From NCBI GenBank assembly GCA_015055785.1, contig SVHQ01000010.1:1-24123 (forward strand): DNA of 24,123 nucleotides. Reading direction: 5' to 3'. Each line of letters opens with the position of its first letter. The first letter of the stretch is position 1. This DNA is from Clostridiales bacterium (GTDB lineage: Bacteria; Bacillota_A; Clostridia; Christensenellales; Borkfalkiaceae). This document shows, one piece after another, positions 22,225 through 24,123 of the stretch. Position numbers and translations under genes: made by a program. Under the pieces are notes generated by a model. It searched no databases. It saw only the letters and a program-made list of their open reading frames with translations, and was not told where the DNA came from.

Positions 22225-22291
22225 TTTTCTTCCTCTTTCGGAATTTTTCTCTCTTTTATTTATACCGTTTTTCTTTCGTAATTAAACGTTT

Positions 22292-22651
22292 TTAAGCTAT
22301 ATAAGCGTTATTTTCCGCTTCTGTCATTTTTTTAATTTCTCGTTTCTGCAACCATACCCCAAACAATGCAGCCAACAGTGTTGCCAAATACATACCCACA
22401 AGGATGGTAGTTGTATATGCCGTTATATTCTGAATCCCAACAAAACTTTGCGCTACGAAAACCGTTACTCCCATGATAAAAATAGCGGGCATAAAAATAC
22501 AAAACCAATACCCCAATATATATGAATACCTCTTATTTTTCAGTTTCTTTAAATTCACAAAACCGCAAAAAGCCACAATAAATACGCCCACATACGGAAT
22601 AAGTGATAATAAATATTGCGTTTTGAAGGATATTTGTTTTTGATTTTTCAT
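22292..22651 (-). CDS. Small three-helix membrane protein, unknown function
   Basis: A 119-residue protein I do not recognise. It has three or possibly four hydrophobic segments (about residues 12-33, 46-68 and 77-100) and a basic loop between the first two (VNLKKLKNKRYSY), which by the positive-inside rule would be cytosolic. The C-terminus is charged (LQKREIKKMTEAENN). No catalytic motif is visible. ATG 22651 has a strong AAAGGAG about 8 nt upstream, so it is translated. It is preceded by a cluster of six hairpins that ends just in front of its ribosome site, and followed 67 bp later by sufC; a link with Fe-S assembly is not implied by its sequence. Confidence 0.78.
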   Translation of the reverse strand: MKNQKQISFKTQYLLSLIPYVGVFIVAFCGFVNLKKLKNKRYSYILGYWFCIFMPAIFIMGVTVFVAQSFVGIQNITAYTTTILVGMYLATLLAALFGVWLQKREIKKMTEAENNAYIA

Positions 22652-22662
22652 CTCTTTCTCCT

Positions 22663-22801
22663 TTGCATCTTATGCAATTGACCGCTATCGCGGTAATAAG
22701 CGCAAAACTGCGTTTTGCTTTTGTTGGAGATTACCCATACGAGGGCGTTGCCCTCAACCTCCCACAAGGGACAATGTCCCTTGACCCTTTATTATTAAAG
22801 G
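22663..22801. repeat. Array of six short perfect hairpins in an intergenic gap
   Basis: Six consecutive inverted repeats with 3-4-nt loops occupy most of the gap: TTGCAT/ATGCAA (22663-22677), ACCGC/GCGGT (22681-22694), GCAAAAC/GTTTTGC (22702-22718), GAGGGC/GCCCTC (22741-22755), CAAGGGAC/GTCCCTTG (22765-22783) and CCTTTA/TAAAGG (22786-22801). None has a terminator-like T run. It reads as a structured repeat element or RNA of unknown family. Confidence 0.75.
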
Positions 22802-22812
22802 CTTAACGTAAA

Positions 22813-23475
22813 TCAGAAAATTTGCAACAATACGCCGTGCGCTTTCAGCCATTTGCGTCTGTTTTTCCAATCGGGCATATATTTCGTCACCTCTGCCCAG
22901 AACGACGCAGAATGATTTTTATGCCTCACATGCGACAATTCATGCACCACTACGTATTCTATCATCTCTTTCGGCGCATATATCAAGCGATAGGCATAAC
23001 GGATTTTATTATCAAAAGAACACGAGCCCCACTTGCCTTTCGCGCTCGATATCTCCACCGATTGAAAACTAACGCCCATTTCTTTGGCTCTTCGTTCCGT
23101 CACAATTGTAAAAATGCGTTTTGCATTCTCTTTCAGCCATTTGATAAGCCGCTGCTTTGCATTTTTTCTCGGCAAATACAACGTGTAGCTCTCTTCATCA
23201 AACAAAATATTCCGCTTTTCTATCAACGCAATACGGCAAGTTTTTCCAAGCAACATGAATTCATAGCCATGCAAATCTTCGGGCGGTAAACGCATACCTG
23301 CCCCTGCCGTTTGCGCTTTTTTCTGTAAAATCCAACGCTCTTTTTGCGCCAAAAAAGCAAAAATCCGTTCCGTAGAGCAAGACTTAGGCGCACGCACAAT
23401 CAAACGACCAAACGGATCGATAGAAATAGCTAACGTTTTGCGACGGGAACGGATAATTTCATCGGGTTGTATCAT
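22813..23475 (-). CDS. YgjP/SprT-like zinc metallopeptidase (DUF45, COG1451)
   Basis: A 220-residue soluble protein of the YgjP family (M48-like, COG1451). The N-terminus forms the usual beta-rich part with RKTLAISIDPFGRLIVRAP (12-30). The C-terminal half has the family pattern KGKWGSCSFDNKIRYAYRL (146-164), followed by the zinc site VVHELSHVRHKNHS (His178, Glu179, His182, His188) and SFWAEV. The catalytic glutamate and ligands are intact. The physiological substrate is unknown. Its ribosome site (TAAGG) overlaps the galE stop 8 bp upstream, so the two are coupled. The segment around residues 55-62, a variable linker, is encoded by a copy of the dispersed GGGGCAGGTATG element, with its ATG read as Met61. 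Confidence 0.9.
   Translation of the reverse strand: MIQPDEIIRSRRKTLAISIDPFGRLIVRAPKSCSTERIFAFLAQKERWILQKKAQTAGAGMRLPPEDLHGYEFMLLGKTCRIALIEKRNILFDEESYTLYLPRKNAKQRLIKWLKENAKRIFTIVTERRAKEMGVSFQSVEISSAKGKWGSCSFDNKIRYAYRLIYAPKEMIEYVVVHELSHVRHKNHSASFWAEVTKYMPDWKNRRKWLKAHGVLLQIF
23293..23312 (-). repeat. Dispersed GGGGCAGGTATG element, copy 4
   Basis: The exact 12-mer at 23304-23293 with AAACGGCA upstream. It is read as codons GGG GCA GGT ATG in the linker of the YgjP-like gene, a third reading frame relative to copies 1 and 2. Confidence 0.8.
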
Positions 23476-23483
23476 GGAACGCC

Positions 23484-24123
23484 TTAATTTTCATAACCTC
23501 TGGGATTGCCGCTCTGCCACTTCCATTGCGAAGCGCACATTTCTTCAATGCCGAATTTAGCTTCCCATTTGAGTTCTTTTTTCGCTTTGTCGGGGGCAGC
23601 ATAACAAGTAGCGATATCCCCAGGACGACGTTCGCAAATCTTATACGGCAACGTCTTGCCGCAAGCCTTTTCAAAGGCATGAATCATATCCAATACACTG
23701 TAACCATGCCCCGTACCAAGGTTGTAAATATGCACACCGCTGTCGTTACACTGCTCGATTGCCGCGATATGGCCAAGTGCCAAATCCACAACGTGAATAT
23801 AATCGCGCACACCCGTACCATCAGGCGTGTTGTAATCGTTGCCGAATACGTTAATGCACTGCAATTTTCCACTCGCAACCTGCGCCACAAACGGCATCAA
23901 ATTATTTGGAATACCTTTTGGATCTTCGCCGATCAAACCGCTCTCATGCGCACCAACGGGATTGAAATAACGGAGCAAAATGATGTTCCATTCGTTGTCC
24001 GCTTTATGCAAATCCTGCATAATCATTTCCATCATAAGCTTTGTCGAGCCGTAAGGATTGGTCGTTGAAAGACGGCAATTTTCGTCCAAAGGCAAGCGTT
24101 CGGGATCGCCGTACACCGTTGCC
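23484..24123 (-). CDS. galE: UDP-glucose 4-epimerase, 3' part
   Basis: The gene enters from the right edge and 212 residues of its C-terminal part are present, to TAA 23486-23484. The sequence resumes at ATVYGDPE, just after the catalytic Ser/Thr strand of a short-chain dehydrogenase, and carries the catalytic Tyr and Lys in [11 protein letters not shown]. GalE-specific features follow: [30 protein letters not shown], the substrate loop [34 protein letters not shown] and [11 protein letters not shown]. It interconverts UDP-glucose and UDP-galactose with bound NAD+, for galactose use and cell-surface sugar synthesis. The NAD-binding N-terminus lies outside the window. It is followed 8 bp later by the YgjP-like gene. 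Confidence 0.95.
   Translation of the reverse strand, partial: ATVYGDPERLPLDENCRLSTTNPYGSTKLMMEMIMQDLHKADNEWNIILLRYFNPVGAHESGLIGEDPKGIPNNLMPFVAQVASGKLQCINVFGNDYNTPDGTGVRDYIHVVDLALGHIAAIEQCNDSGVHIYNLGTGHGYSVLDMIHAFEKACGKTLPYKICERRPGDIATCYAAPDKAKKELKWEAKFGIEEMCASQWKWQSGNPRGYEN

Noticed and set aside
23591..23602. GGGGGCAGCATA in galE resembling the 12-mer
   Set aside because: The match breaks after seven bases, and the segment encodes conserved CYAAPDKA residues of GalE.

Overview
The window looks like chromosomal DNA of a low-to-mid GC Gram-positive anaerobe of the Bacillota/Clostridia type. This is inferred from strong Shine-Dalgarno sites, consensus sigma-A-like promoters, intrinsic terminators, a DesK/LiaS-type two-component system, LemA/DUF2207 envelope proteins, and a two-gene SufC-SufB iron-sulfur assembly module in place of a full suf or isc operon. 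No phage, insertion sequence, CRISPR array, tRNA or rRNA was recognised. Most genes lie on the minus strand.

Layout. 1-240: the 3' end of an MgtE-type Mg2+ transporter (+), closed by a terminator. 308-4737: a minus-strand operon behind a strong promoter at 4773-4801, reading radC-like gene, histidine kinase, response regulator, HAD phosphatase, cysK; kinase and regulator are translationally coupled. 5017-6405: a PepV-like M20 dipeptidase (+) with its own terminator. 6460-6708: an AT-rich gap holding one perfect hairpin. 6709-9503: two overlapping minus-strand flavoprotein genes (HI0933/BaiN family, then COG2509 family), apparently from a leaderless promoter. 9639-11084: a membrane-anchored protein with a Lys/Glu/Pro-rich stalk and two duplicated DUF1508 units (+). 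11167-13729: lemA plus a DUF2207 membrane protein (-). 13915-14142: a DUF378 mini membrane protein (-). 14209-17532: a MarR regulator followed by a MacB-like ABC ATPase-permease fusion (-), with a phased triple repeat upstream of the ABC gene. 17745-20503: two convergent M18 aminopeptidases of different subfamilies. 20562-22224: sufC-sufB (-). 22292-22651: a small membrane protein (-), preceded by an array of six short hairpins. 22813-24123: a YgjP/SprT-like metallopeptidase gene behind the 3' part of galE (-).

How the genes fit together. Three peptidases (M20 and two M18) suggest a lifestyle that recycles peptides. cysK and SufCB link cysteine supply to Fe-S assembly. MarR-ABC and the two-component system look like envelope or drug stress responses.

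The most unusual signal is the 12-mer GGGGCAGGTATG, found exactly five times (four on the minus strand, one on the plus). It occurs in different reading frames and at dispensable positions: two copies are start-codon regions, one of which also encodes a neighbour's C-terminal tail, and three are internal to genes. Four copies share a further 8-bp upstream pattern. It looks like a dispersed short DNA element, not a protein motif. The second is the six-hairpin cluster at 22663-22801.
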